Shown piece after piece: positions 25,821 through 34,463 of a stretch of DNA of 64,000 nucleotides; the first letter of the stretch is position 1, and the number at the start of each line of letters is the position of its first letter. Origin of the DNA: JBDRKE01 sp043814315 (GTDB lineage Bacteria > Omnitrophota > Gorgyraeia > Gygaellales > Profunditerraquicolaceae); NCBI GenBank assembly GCA_043814315.1, contig JBDRKE010000010.1:62001-126000 (forward strand). The letters run 5' to 3'. Under the pieces are notes generated by a model. It made no database searches. It was not told the origin of the DNA and saw only the letters and a list, made by a program, of their open reading frames with translations. Made by a program: the position numbers and the translations under genes.

Positions 25821-26027
25821 ATGATTACAGAAATCGGGATCGTAGCCGGCGATATATGGCATTTTTTGGATCAGCACGGAGAAGTCAGCATATCGTTTCT
25901 TGTGCAAGGGTTAGATAAGCCGCGCGATAATGTGCTTATGAGTTTAGGGTGGCTCGCCAGAGAAGGGCATGTGATTGTCCAGCAGGTTGAGGGAGAATAC
26001 AAAATAAGTTTAAGAAAAGATGACTGA
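25821..26027 (+). CDS. Winged helix-turn-helix protein, DUF2582-like
   Basis: 68 residues: IAGDIWHFLDQHGEVSISFL...NVLMSLGWLAREGHVIVQQ fits the small winged-helix domain often annotated PF10771. Probably DNA-binding, perhaps a local regulator of the pilus genes. A GGAGGG ribosome-binding site precedes the ATG, and it overlaps the next gene by 8 nt. Confidence 0.82.
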   Translation: MITEIGIVAGDIWHFLDQHGEVSISFLVQGLDKPRDNVLMSLGWLAREGHVIVQQVEGEYKISLRKDD

Positions 26028-26436
26028 TAAGCCAATGCAAAAAAAGGGCGTATTGCTGCTTATCGTGATTACAACTATAGTGATAGCTGTTATTTTGAGT
26101 AATGTTATCTTAAATATAATGCTTAGTCAAGGCCGCCTGACCACCTATGAGCTCAACCGCATCCAGGCCAAATATGCGTGTATGGCAGGCATAAACTGGG
26201 GTTACGAAAACCTAAGAAGCGGGAATTGGGCAAAGCCTGCAGCCGGGGCTTGCGATAGAAGGCCTCTTACGGATGCTGCTTTTCCTTCCTCTATCCGTAG
26301 TATTGATGTATATGTGGCATCTCCAGGTGCCGTTTGCCAAGATGCAGGTGGCACCCAGGTTACACAACCTTGCAGTCCTCCTGCCGGAGCCGAGGTTTGT
26401 ATTAGTGTCATTTCAGACTATCTTTACACCCCCTAA
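26020..26436 (+). CDS. PilX/GspK-like minor pilin
   Basis: 138 residues. Lys-rich start MTDKPMQKKG followed by one long hydrophobic helix (VLLLIVITTIVIAVILSNVILNIML) and YELNRIQAKYACMAGINWGYENL, the pattern of PilX-type proteins. The prepilin cleavage motif is not canonical (G-VLLL). Four Cys lie in the C-terminal half. It ends with DYLYTP followed by TAA. Shorter than the PilX/GspK-like protein at 48501. Confidence 0.7.
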   Translation: MTDKPMQKKGVLLLIVITTIVIAVILSNVILNIMLSQGRLTTYELNRIQAKYACMAGINWGYENLRSGNWAKPAAGACDRRPLTDAAFPSSIRSIDVYVASPGAVCQDAGGTQVTQPCSPPAGAEVCISVISDYLYTP

Positions 26437-26524
26437 ATATTTCTTAAAATCCTCCCTTAAAAAACTATTATAATCTAAGTAAAACTATTATAAAATTATA
26501 TCATGTAGTATGTATAATTTTATG

Positions 26525-26632
26525 GTTTATACATTCTCAGCCAGAATCCTTCGGCAGGCTCAGGACACTTCGCCGAAGAATAACCATAGCAAACCTTAGG
26601 CTTTAGACCGAGGTACCCGTAGGTTGATTTTT
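26525..26632 (+). ncRNA. Candidate structured RNA element, copy A
   Basis: It shares its two ends and layout with 55717-55833: TTTATACATTC, then CAGAA, a first hairpin (here CTTCGGC/GCCGAAG), AACC, a second hairpin (CCTTAGG.../CCGAGG) and GAGGTA..CGTAGGTTGATTTT. AACC pairs with GGTT as an outer stem in both copies. It lies downstream of the minor pilin gene and before the next promoter. It does not match any riboswitch I can identify. Confidence 0.5.
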
Positions 26633-26673
26633 CAAATATAAGTAAGTCTAAGTAAATTTATAGCAAAAAATAC

Positions 26674-26702
26674 TTGACAATACTAGAATCTTATGTTCTA
26701 AT
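26674..26702 (+). promoter_or_regulatory. Sigma70-type promoter before the HTH-pilM operon
   Basis: TTGACA, 17 nt, TCTAAT: a perfect -35 and one mismatch in the -10. The surrounding A+T-rich gap (26437-26773) otherwise holds only element A and a short AAAACTATTATAA direct repeat. Confidence 0.75.
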
Positions 26703-26773
26703 TAAGTTCAATATAGTTTATCATGTTTTTTAATAATTTTGCTTTATCTAGTTAGAAACAGGAGTAAAGCCTG

Positions 26774-26974
26774 ATGACGAGATTGATCGATATTAATGAA
26801 TTAGCCGACTATTTACGATTAAAGAAACAGACCATTTATAATTGGCTGCATCAGTCAAAGATTTCTGGTATTAAGGTGGGTGGGGTGTGGAGGTTTGACC
26901 GTAAAGATGTGGATAGTTGGTTGAAAAGCAGAAGGCGATTGTCAAAAGACTTAAAATCCGGAGAAAAGCAATGA
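26774..26974 (+). CDS. Excisionase-type helix-turn-helix protein
   Basis: 66 residues: LIDINELADYLRLKKQTIYNWLHQSKISGIKVGGVWRFDRKDVDSWL is the MerR-like/excisionase helix-turn-helix found in mobile elements but also in many regulators. It lies directly under a strong promoter and overlaps pilM by 4 nt (ATGA), so it is co-expressed with the pilus machine and may regulate it. No integrase is nearby. Confidence 0.88.
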   Translation: MTRLIDINELADYLRLKKQTIYNWLHQSKISGIKVGGVWRFDRKDVDSWLKSRRRLSKDLKSGEKQ

Positions 26975-28539
26975 GTTCGTTAGGAATATATTTTGGCCCT
27001 AAGTTGATAAAGATTGTGGAATGCCAAGGCCACAATCTCAAAAATGTCACCCAGATTCATCAGTCGACAATCTCTGCGGGAGAATTGGAAGAAAAAGTCC
27101 CCGCTGAAGTTAAAACCATTGAATTCGTCGCTCTTTTTAAAGATGAGCTGCGAAGAAACAAAATTGAAGCCAAACAGGCCACGCTCTCTCTTTCCGGAAG
27201 GGATTTGATTATTCGGACCTTTGAGATACCCATGATTCCGCGCGAAGAAATAGAAAGCGCCGTAAATTTTGAAGCCAAAAAATACATCCCCTTTAAAGTC
27301 GAAGAACTGGTAACGGATTTTCAGCTAAAATTTGACAAGTCCAGCCGTACAAATCTGGTTCTTTTTATGGGGTTAAAAAAAGAGACTTTAGATAAATATG
27401 TTTCTATTCTTAATCAGTTGAACATCAAGATTCATGCCATCGAATATTCGGCTTTTAGCATGATAAGATGTTTGAAGCTTAGCGGCTTAAGCGATAGAGG
27501 AACTATAGGGATTTTGGGTGCTGACCTGACAGGGGAGGATGAGGTTAATTTTACGGTTTTGGAAGATGGTTTTCCGCTGTTTAGCCGGGATATTTCTTTG
27601 GCAGGAGGACCTGAAAGCTTAGGCAGGCTAAAAGAGACAGGGCCGTTGGAAGCTTTAGAAAAGCTTAAGACGGAGATCCATGTTTCTTTAGATTACTACA
27701 ACCGTAAATACCCCACCAAAAATATCAAGAAAATATTTCTTATTTCCGACCCTGATAATCGCCTGGAATTGGAAGCGTTTATTAAGGAAACGGGTTTATT
27801 GGTTCAATTTGTTAATACGTCTAAATACTCGAAGGAATCCCCGGCTTACTCTTTAAGTTTTTTAAAAGCCTACAGCAGTTCTTTATCTAAAACGATAAGG
27901 CTGTTGCTGAAGGTCAATCTATTAGCAGCAAAAGAAAAGTTAAAATTAGCAAAAGAAAAAGCTGTTTTCAAGGAGAGGCTTTCCCTATTTGAGAACTTAA
28001 GGCTGGATTATAGAGTCCTTTTTCTGGGCCTCTTGTTATGCGTGGGCGCTTACGGTTACGGCGTTTATCAAATGCAACCTTTACGTAAGGACCTTGTTGA
28101 TATCCATTCCAGAAGATTGGCGGTTTCCAGCGTAAATGCAGGCGGCACTCAAGAAGAATTAACCGATGCCGCTGTCCAGGCTAAAAGGAGGCTTGGGTCC
28201 TTGGAAAACCTTATTAAGGGGCAAGTGTATCTTACGGAAATATTTAATATCCTGCCCCAGGATCTCCCCAGGGGCCTATGGTTCACTAATTTTTCTCTTG
28301 GCAAGAAAGAGGAAACGGGAACCGAGCTTATCCTGGGAGGCAGGGTGGATCTGGGGGATAGCGATGAAGAATTCAAGACCGTAAACGATTTTCTTTCGAA
28401 CCTGGAAAGACGCACGGAATTCGTCAAATACTTTAAACAGGTCAGCCTCATCTCCTTAGAGAATGTACAATTAGCGAATGAGCTCTATCCGTATACCCAG
28501 TTTGTCATTTCTTGTAAAAGTTATTCGACTGAGGAATAG
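26971..28539 (+). CDS. PilM-PilN fusion protein of the pilus assembly platform
   Basis: About 522 residues. The N-terminal ~300 are the actin-like PilM fold (SSLGIYFGPKLIKIVE, NFEAKKYIPFKVEEL, EIHVSLDYYNRKYP). A membrane helix follows at about 350-367 (FLGLLLCVGAYGYGVY), then a PilN-like periplasmic coiled-coil and ferredoxin-like domain with LTEIFNILPQDLPRGLWFTNF. In cluster B these are two genes (49379 and 50450). ATG at 26971 chosen for its GGAG and the ATGA overlap; the upstream extension is unconserved. Confidence 0.88.
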   Translation: MSSLGIYFGPKLIKIVECQGHNLKNVTQIHQSTISAGELEEKVPAEVKTIEFVALFKDELRRNKIEAKQATLSLSGRDLIIRTFEIPMIPREEIESAVNFEAKKYIPFKVEELVTDFQLKFDKSSRTNLVLFMGLKKETLDKYVSILNQLNIKIHAIEYSAFSMIRCLKLSGLSDRGTIGILGADLTGEDEVNFTVLEDGFPLFSRDISLAGGPESLGRLKETGPLEALEKLKTEIHVSLDYYNRKYPTKNIKKIFLISDPDNRLELEAFIKETGLLVQFVNTSKYSKESPAYSLSFLKAYSSSLSKTIRLLLKVNLLAAKEKLKLAKEKAVFKERLSLFENLRLDYRVLFLGLLLCVGAYGYGVYQMQPLRKDLVDIHSRRLAVSSVNAGGTQEELTDAAVQAKRRLGSLENLIKGQVYLTEIFNILPQDLPRGLWFTNFSLGKKEETGTELILGGRVDLGDSDEEFKTVNDFLSNLERRTEFVKYFKQVSLISLENVQLANELYPYTQFVISCKSYSTEE

Positions 28540-28543
28540 CCCT

Positions 28544-29050
28544 ATGGATGCATTTGAATTCATGACCAAGCATAAAAATAGAATTTTCAATCTTTTATTT
28601 TTCGCCTTATCTCTTTTTATTGCCGGCAAGATTTATAATAAGCAACTCAGAGAGGTGGATCTATTAATCGAAAAGAAGAATTTGGAATCGAAAAGAAATG
28701 AAATATTGGAAAGCATCAGCAGCACCGAGAAAAAAATCGATGCCTATAAGAATCTCTTGGAGAGAAGAGACGTAAGCAATGTTATAAACACCATAAGCGA
28801 TATTGCCAGCGCAACGGACGTTAGCATCACCTCCATGAGGCCTAACCATCAAGAAAAATATCCTGAATACGTTAAGATTCCTTATAAATTGGAACTGGCG
28901 ACTGAAAGTTATCATAACCTGGGCCGTTTTCTAAGCCGCCTGGAGAGCCATGAGGACGTTTTTATGGTGGATTCTATTGATATAAGGACACAGGAACGCT
29001 CTGATGGATTAAAGGCCGCTTTAACCTTAAATTTAGTTGTATATAAATAA
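28544..29050 (+). CDS. PilO-like pilus assembly protein
   Basis: 168 residues: one membrane helix (about 13-30), a coiled coil (VDLLIEKKNLESKRNEILES) and a small C-terminal domain with YHNLGRFLSRLESHEDVFMVDSI, as in PilO. It follows the PilM-PilN fusion by a few bases with GAGGAAT upstream. Partner of PilN and PilP in the inner-membrane alignment complex. Confidence 0.85.
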   Translation: MDAFEFMTKHKNRIFNLLFFALSLFIAGKIYNKQLREVDLLIEKKNLESKRNEILESISSTEKKIDAYKNLLERRDVSNVINTISDIASATDVSITSMRPNHQEKYPEYVKIPYKLELATESYHNLGRFLSRLESHEDVFMVDSIDIRTQERSDGLKAALTLNLVVYK

Positions 29051-29054
29051 CCTT

Positions 29055-29600
29055 ATGGTACAAAATCTCATACTTGGCCGCATAAAAGGCTTAAGATTCA
29101 AAGGAGAGGGAATTTTTCTAATGATATTTGTCTTGACGGTAGGAGGCTTAATCGGGAGAGATTCATTGGCTGCCTCCGCAACTTATGAGGAGATTCAGGA
29201 ATTAGAGAAAGATGAAAACATTTCTCCTCCTGCGCGTATCGAAAGGCCCGTTGTCGAATATCGGTCAGGACACTTAAAGGATCCTTTTCAGCGGTTCAGG
29301 AGCAGCAAAAGGACGCAAGGCCCGCAAGACGCCACAGAAGCTAAATCCGCTAAAAAGAAAAGACCCCTTCCGCCTTTGGAGATTCAAGGGGTAGTCTGGG
29401 GAGGGATTTTTCCTCAAGCCGTCGTTGATAATAAAGTTGTAAAAGTTGGAGATACCATAAAGCTTGAGCAGGCGCAAGAAGAGATAAGAATTATCAGTAT
29501 CGATAAAGAAGGGATAACGGTATCTTTCGATGAGCAAAATTATAAATTGTCAGCTCCGGCAGGAGGCGACACTTCTTTCAAAATACCTTCAGGAGGATAA
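29055..29600 (+). CDS. PilP-like pilus assembly protein
   Basis: About 181 residues. Hydrophobic N-terminus (GIFLMIFVLTVGGLIG), a linker with KDPFQRF, then a beta-rich domain LEIQGVVWGGIFPQAVVDNK-VVKVGDTI like the PilP/GspC homology region that contacts the secretin. Start uncertain: ATG at 29055 (used here) or ATG at 29121 with GGAG about 14 nt upstream. Confidence 0.8.
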   Translation: MVQNLILGRIKGLRFKGEGIFLMIFVLTVGGLIGRDSLAASATYEEIQELEKDENISPPARIERPVVEYRSGHLKDPFQRFRSSKRTQGPQDATEAKSAKKKRPLPPLEIQGVVWGGIFPQAVVDNKVVKVGDTIKLEQAQEEIRIISIDKEGITVSFDEQNYKLSAPAGGDTSFKIPSGG

Positions 29601-29601
29601 A

Positions 29602-31179
29602 ATGAAAAAAATCTTTAGGCTGGGTGTATCTTTTTTTATGGTGATTTTTTACCTGTTCCTTCCTAAGCTGAATGCTTATCCAGAGGCCCCTTTGCTGGAG
29701 GCGGATAGTCCTGCGGAAATCTCCATGGATTTCAAGGACGCCAACCTCAAGGATGTCTTAAAAGTATTTTCTATCCAGTCCGGCATGAATTTTATCTCTT
29801 CTGAAGCCGTGCAAGACAGGAAGATAACCCTCTATCTGGATAAGGTCCCTATCGAACAGGCTATGGATAAACTGTTTAAAGCCAACAATCTTTCCTATGA
29901 ATATTACAGGGATTCCAATATATTTATCGTTAAGGAATGGGGAAAATTACAGATTGAAACCCAAACCCGCGTATTTTATCTTAAGCACGCGACGGTTTCC
30001 ACCTCTTCTTTAAAACAGGAGATGCACGATATTCTGGTCAGTCAAGATAGCGGTGGAAATGCTGGTGCAGGAAAATGGAAGCAGGAAGAGGCTGCCGGCA
30101 TTTCGACGGTCATCAAAAAGTTACTTTCTGACGCAGGCTCCATGATTGAAGATTATCGCACCAACAGTCTTATTATTACGGATACACCCCAACGGTTGCA
30201 GGTTATTGCCGGGGTCATTGCTTCCCTGGATGTGCCTGTTCCGCAGGTCCTCTTGGAAGTGGAGATGTTAGATGTCAGTAAGAATAGCGTGGATAAATTA
30301 GGATTGAAATGGCCTACGACATTAGCGCAGTTGACCGTACCCGGATCCCGTATGACTTCGTTTCCTTTCTCGGGAAATAAAGGAACCTCAGGAAATAGCT
30401 ATACTATTGATCCCAATGAGGGTGCTTTCGGAGGTCCGGGCGACGGATGGGATTTTCCAGCGTGGGGGGCGTCTCATTTCGGTCCGTCAATTCTCACTAT
30501 TATAGGCACAACCCTGACCCTGGATTTTTTAAGAACCCAAACCGACACCAAATTTTTGGCTCGGCCCCGGATCCTGACCTTGAATAATGAAACCGCGGAG
30601 ATCCGCATTGCTACGAATGAATCCATCGGCGTAACCACTACCACTACTTCTGCCGGAGGGAACACCGGTTCATCCACAGCCGAGGCAGAAAGAGTAGAAA
30701 CCGGGGTGATTTTAAGAGTAACGCCTCAGATCAATCTGGAGACCGGCGAAATCACCATGTTTATTTACCCTAAAGTTTCAGAGGCCGTGCAAGGAAGCAC
30801 GATAACCAGCGGAGGTCAGACAAGCAGATTCAGGGATCCGGAAGTGCGCAGCACCAAGTCTTTGGTAAAGGTTAAGGATGGGGAAACGATTGTTATCGGC
30901 GGGCTTCTGCGCGATGAATTCAGCCAGGTTACGGAAAAATTACCCATTTTAGGGGATCTCCCCTTTATAGGGGCCTTATTCAGGCATAAGGGAGGCGATA
31001 GCGATAAGAATAAACAACGCGAACTGCTTGTTTTTATTACGCCTCATATCATGAAAGATTCGGAAATAAAACTTGTTCAAAGGGAGCAAGTAAAGTTGTC
31101 TGGCAGGGAGCAGAGTACGATTTCAGCACTGAGTCGAGAGGTGGCTATCAATTCCAGCATGAACCGTTTTGATCAATAA
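29602..31179 (+). CDS. Type IV pilus/type II secretion secretin, cluster A
   Basis: About 525 residues. Signal peptide (FRLGVSFFMVIFYLFLP), N-domains with ISMDFKDANLKDVLKVFS (STN-like) and NSLIITDTPQRLQVIAGVI (N1), then the secretin domain: FLARPRILTLNNETAEI, VKVKDGETIVIGGLLRDE, ILGDLPFIGALFRHK and LLVFITPHI. Forms the outer-membrane channel. Start set by AGGAGG six bases before the ATG; an upstream in-frame extension would overlap pilP and is rejected. Confidence 0.94.
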   Translation: MKKIFRLGVSFFMVIFYLFLPKLNAYPEAPLLEADSPAEISMDFKDANLKDVLKVFSIQSGMNFISSEAVQDRKITLYLDKVPIEQAMDKLFKANNLSYEYYRDSNIFIVKEWGKLQIETQTRVFYLKHATVSTSSLKQEMHDILVSQDSGGNAGAGKWKQEEAAGISTVIKKLLSDAGSMIEDYRTNSLIITDTPQRLQVIAGVIASLDVPVPQVLLEVEMLDVSKNSVDKLGLKWPTTLAQLTVPGSRMTSFPFSGNKGTSGNSYTIDPNEGAFGGPGDGWDFPAWGASHFGPSILTIIGTTLTLDFLRTQTDTKFLARPRILTLNNETAEIRIATNESIGVTTTTTSAGGNTGSSTAEAERVETGVILRVTPQINLETGEITMFIYPKVSEAVQGSTITSGGQTSRFRDPEVRSTKSLVKVKDGETIVIGGLLRDEFSQVTEKLPILGDLPFIGALFRHKGGDSDKNKQRELLVFITPHIMKDSEIKLVQREQVKLSGREQSTISALSREVAINSSMNRFDQ

Positions 31180-31181
31180 CC

Positions 31182-32903
31182 ATGCCGAAAGACAGATATT
31201 TAAGATTAGGGGAACTCCTCATTAAAGAGGGGCTGATCAATACCGGTCAGTTAGAAAAAGCCATCAGCGCCCAAAGGCACGAGGGTGGCCGATTAGGAGA
31301 GGTTTTGGTCAGGTTGGGGTTTATCAGGGAGGACCAGGTCGTTGCTGTTCTGGGCAAGCAACTTAATATTCCTTATTTTTCTTTGGGCACGGGGATGTTA
31401 AAACCCGCCATGGATCAGGGGCTGGAACGCCTCATCTCCGAGGATTTTGCCCTTAAGAATTCAGTCCTTCCCTTATCGCGCACCTTAAGGTCTATTACCG
31501 TGGCGATGTCCGACCCCCTGGACCTTATCCTGGTTGATAATTTGAGAAAATTGACGGGGTGCGAAATCAATCCTGTCATTGCCACCAAATCCGATATCGC
31601 TAAAGCCGTCGAGGCCTTTTATGGGAAGTCCGCTATGCTGAAAGAGGCGGTGGAGGCCAGTTATGACCTTTCCAAAGTCGAAGCGCCATCGGGTGACGCG
31701 GAAACCGCTGACCAGGAGCTCTCACTCGATAAATTAATTGCCCGCGCTGAAGAGGCTCCGGTGGTGAAATTGGTAGATTTGATCGTGCGTCAGGCGATTG
31801 ATGAAAGGGCTTCGGATATCCATATCGAGCCGTTCAAAGACAGGATTTCGCTTCGGTATCGAGTCGACGGCAAGCTCTATGAGATTCCTCCTCCGGCCAA
31901 ACACCTGCACATGCCGATTATATCGCGCGTCAAAATTTTGTCAAAATTAGATATTGCGGAGAAGCGGCTTCCGCAAGACGGTGCCTTCTTAGTCAGGATA
32001 AACGAAAAACCGATAGATATAAGAGTTTCCACCATACCCACCATCTATGGGGAGAAGGTCGTTATGAGAATACTGGATAGGAGCGCCGTAGTTTTGGATA
32101 TTAATGTTTTAGGGTTCGGCCCCAAACAACTGGAAGACATGCGCCGCTCGATCAATGCTCCTTACGGACTGGTATTCTTAACCGGGCCTACGGGTAGCGG
32201 GAAAACCACGACCCTTTACGCCATATTAAACGAAATAAAAAATCCCACAAAAAACATAGTGACTGTCGAGGATCCGGTCGAATACAAATTAGAAGGCATT
32301 AATCAAGTCCAGGTCAAGCCTGAGATCGGGCTTACCTTTGCTGCGGCACTGCGCAGTTTCTTAAGGCAGGACCCGGATATCATGTTAGTCGGCGAGGTAA
32401 GGGATTTAGAAACGGCAGAGATTTGCATCCGTTCTGCTTTAACCGGACACCTCGTGCTAAGCACACTGCACACTAATGATGCGCCTTCAGCCGTGAACCG
32501 CCTCATGGATATCGGCATTGAGCCTTACATGCTGGCGCCATCTTTACTGTGCGTAGTGGGGCAGCGTCTCTTAAGGAAACTTTGCCCTGAATGCAAAGAG
32601 GCTTATGAGCCCGCCCAGGAAGAGCGTGACAGCGTAAAGTTAAAAGCAGATTTGATCTACCGGCCGAAAGGCTGTACGAAGTGCAACAATACGGGGTTTA
32701 ACGGCCGGGTCTGTATCGCCGAGGTTATGATAGTCAACCAGGAGATTCAGGACTTGATTAACCAGAAGGCGCCTTTTCAGAAAACAAGGGCTGCCGCCAA
32801 GGCGCACGGGATGGAGACGCTTTATGAATCGGCCATAAAGAAGGTCGAACAGGGGGTTACCTCCCTTGAAGAGGCCCTTTCAGTTACGCTGGGTGCTGAT
32901 TAA
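31182..32903 (+). CDS. pilB: PilB/GspE-type assembly ATPase
   Basis: 573 residues. N-terminal GspE-N domain (RLGELLIKEGLINTGQLEKA), then the motor: Walker A GPTGSGKTTTL (about 334-344), Asp box EDPVEYKLEGINQVQV, Walker B region LRQDPDIMLVGEVRD, His box TGHLVLSTLHTNDAPSAV, and the zinc-binding CPEC...CTKC. It drives pilin polymerisation in the cytoplasm. The only assembly ATPase in the window, although there are two pilus platforms. Confidence 0.96.
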   Translation: MPKDRYLRLGELLIKEGLINTGQLEKAISAQRHEGGRLGEVLVRLGFIREDQVVAVLGKQLNIPYFSLGTGMLKPAMDQGLERLISEDFALKNSVLPLSRTLRSITVAMSDPLDLILVDNLRKLTGCEINPVIATKSDIAKAVEAFYGKSAMLKEAVEASYDLSKVEAPSGDAETADQELSLDKLIARAEEAPVVKLVDLIVRQAIDERASDIHIEPFKDRISLRYRVDGKLYEIPPPAKHLHMPIISRVKILSKLDIAEKRLPQDGAFLVRINEKPIDIRVSTIPTIYGEKVVMRILDRSAVVLDINVLGFGPKQLEDMRRSINAPYGLVFLTGPTGSGKTTTLYAILNEIKNPTKNIVTVEDPVEYKLEGINQVQVKPEIGLTFAAALRSFLRQDPDIMLVGEVRDLETAEICIRSALTGHLVLSTLHTNDAPSAVNRLMDIGIEPYMLAPSLLCVVGQRLLRKLCPECKEAYEPAQEERDSVKLKADLIYRPKGCTKCNNTGFNGRVCIAEVMIVNQEIQDLINQKAPFQKTRAAAKAHGMETLYESAIKKVEQGVTSLEEALSVTLGAD

Positions 32904-34132
32904 TGCCAAAATTTTTCTACATTGCCAGGAATAAGCTCGGCAAGAAAGATACCGGAGCCGAAGAGGCTGCCACACAGGAAGAAGCCATTCTTAGGTTGCA
33001 GTCTAGGGATCTGGTGGTCATCAGCATCCTACCTGCCTTTAAAGAATCCGGGGTCAACCAGGAAGTCATATCAAAGGCGAAGTTTAAACCAAAGCACTTC
33101 CGTATTTCAGGGGAAGACCTGGTTCTTTTCTGCAGGCAGTTAGCCACGCTTTTAGGCGCAGGCGTAACGATCTTGAAGAGTCTGGATATTATTTCGCAAC
33201 AGGTATCCAGCCGCAGGCTTTATGAGGTTATCAAAGAGTTACAGAAAAATATGGAAGCAGGATTAAGTTTTCATGAAGCTATATCAAAGCACCGTTTGAT
33301 ATTTTCTGAATTGTGGGTTAATCTTGTGGAAAGCGGGGAGGCCTCCGGAAATTTAGCCATGGTTTTGAGCCGCCTGGCCAGCTACTTAGAGAGAAATGCG
33401 GCGTTTAAGAAAAAGATTGTTTCTGCTTTGATTTACCCTACCATCTTGATGCTGGTCGGGACAGGCGCACTTTTGTTCTTGACCGTTAAGATTATACCTA
33501 CCTTTGCCGTCTTATTTCAGGGTTTCGATGTAAAGATGCCCTTTTTGACATCCGTGCTTATAGCCGTAAGCGGCTTTATGAGAAAATACCTGCTCACTAT
33601 TTTTGTCTTAGGGATTATCGGGTTCTTCATTTTTAAAAATTATATTTCTACAAAGCAGGGCCGAAGAGCCTTTGAGAAAATTTTGTTCAATCTTCCGGTC
33701 TTCGGAGAATTTTTTCGTGTGCTGATTGTGGAGCGCTTCACTTCTGAAATGGCCACTCTCGTTGAAAGTGGCGTGCCCATATTGTATTCTTTGGAAATCA
33801 CGGAGCATAGCGTCGGAAATCTGACGCTGGGGGAGATCATCGGCAGAATCAAAGACGATGTGCGCGAAGGCAAACCTTTGTCCCAGCCGCTGGACAGAAG
33901 CGGATTCTTCGAGCCTATGGCCGTACAAATGGTGACGATCGGAGAAGAAATCGGAGAATTATCCAGTATGTTTAAGAAATTGAATTCTTTTTATCAGGAA
34001 TACGTGGATACGTTTTTGACCCGGTTTACGGTCATGTTTGAGCCGATAATGCTTATTTTTATGGGTGTCGTGATCGGCATGATGGTGGTGGGGATGTTTT
34101 TACCTATATTCCAGCTTGTCCAGATACGCTAG
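32903..34132 (+). CDS. pilC: PilC/GspF inner-membrane platform protein
   Basis: 409 residues, two T2SF domains: FCRQLATLLGAGVTILKSLD...ESGEASGNLAMVLSRLASY and RFTSEMATLVESGVPILYSLEI...IGEEIGELSSMFKKL, with membrane helices near 170, 220 and 380. Works with PilB. The stop/start overlap (TAATG) shows coupling to pilB. Confidence 0.96.
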   Translation: MPKFFYIARNKLGKKDTGAEEAATQEEAILRLQSRDLVVISILPAFKESGVNQEVISKAKFKPKHFRISGEDLVLFCRQLATLLGAGVTILKSLDIISQQVSSRRLYEVIKELQKNMEAGLSFHEAISKHRLIFSELWVNLVESGEASGNLAMVLSRLASYLERNAAFKKKIVSALIYPTILMLVGTGALLFLTVKIIPTFAVLFQGFDVKMPFLTSVLIAVSGFMRKYLLTIFVLGIIGFFIFKNYISTKQGRRAFEKILFNLPVFGEFFRVLIVERFTSEMATLVESGVPILYSLEITEHSVGNLTLGEIIGRIKDDVREGKPLSQPLDRSGFFEPMAVQMVTIGEEIGELSSMFKKLNSFYQEYVDTFLTRFTVMFEPIMLIFMGVVIGMMVVGMFLPIFQLVQIR

Positions 34133-34152
34133 GTTCCATACGCATAATTTAT

Positions 34153-34180
34153 TTGACTTGATTGTTTTTTGTGATATTCT
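34153..34180 (+). promoter_or_regulatory. Sigma70-type promoter of the pilin genes
   Basis: TTGACT, 16 nt, TATTCT. It would give a leader of about 280 nt before the first pilin ATG, which carries the hairpin array at 34304-34453 and a GAGAGAGGAGGTG stretch with only a 15-codon open frame behind it. Confidence 0.6.
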
Positions 34181-34303
34181 AAATCAAGAGAGAGGAGGTG
34201 GTAGGTAGAGTAAATTTTTTGTTATTTCGAAAATGGTGTTATTGAAAAGTCGAAGGGCAGGTTTATCCCTCGCACCTGACAAGCCATAGATGGGTGCTCG
34301 GGA

Positions 34304-34453
34304 TAATTTGCTGACCCGTAAGAGCGGGCAAATTAATTCGTTAACCCGTTATAGCTGGCGAATAATTTACTGAGCGGTTATAGCGGGGAAATTAATCCGC
34401 TGACTAGTTATAGCAGACGGATAATTTGCTGACCCGTAATAGCGGGCAAATTA
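34304..34453 (+). repeat. Array of five related hairpins ahead of the pilin genes
   Basis: Five abutting hairpins (34304-34335, 34336-34363, 34363-34394, 34395-34422, 34422-34453), alternating 32 and 28 nt. Outer arms are TAATTTG/CAAATTA or ATTCG/CGAAT types; the interior is close to CTGACCCGTTATAGCGGG. The last arm is followed at once by GGAGG, the ribosome-binding site of the pilin at 34464. Single relatives preceded by CTCGGGATAATT lie at 37118-37152 and 37221-37252. Confidence 0.85.
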
Positions 34454-34463
34454 GGAGGAAAAG

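Noticed and set aside
26525..26632. c-di-GMP-I (GEMM) riboswitch controlling pili
   Set aside because: The end GGTA-CCCGTAGGTTG vaguely resembles the GEMM tail, but the CGAAAG loop and GACGCAAAGC core are absent in both copies.
26774..26974. Excisionase of a mobile element
   Set aside because: The fold is the same as in excisionases, but there is no integrase and the gene is translationally coupled to pilM, so a regulator is more likely.
34304..34453. CRISPR array
   Set aside because: Units are palindromic, abut without spacers and vary in the arms; no cas genes are in the window.
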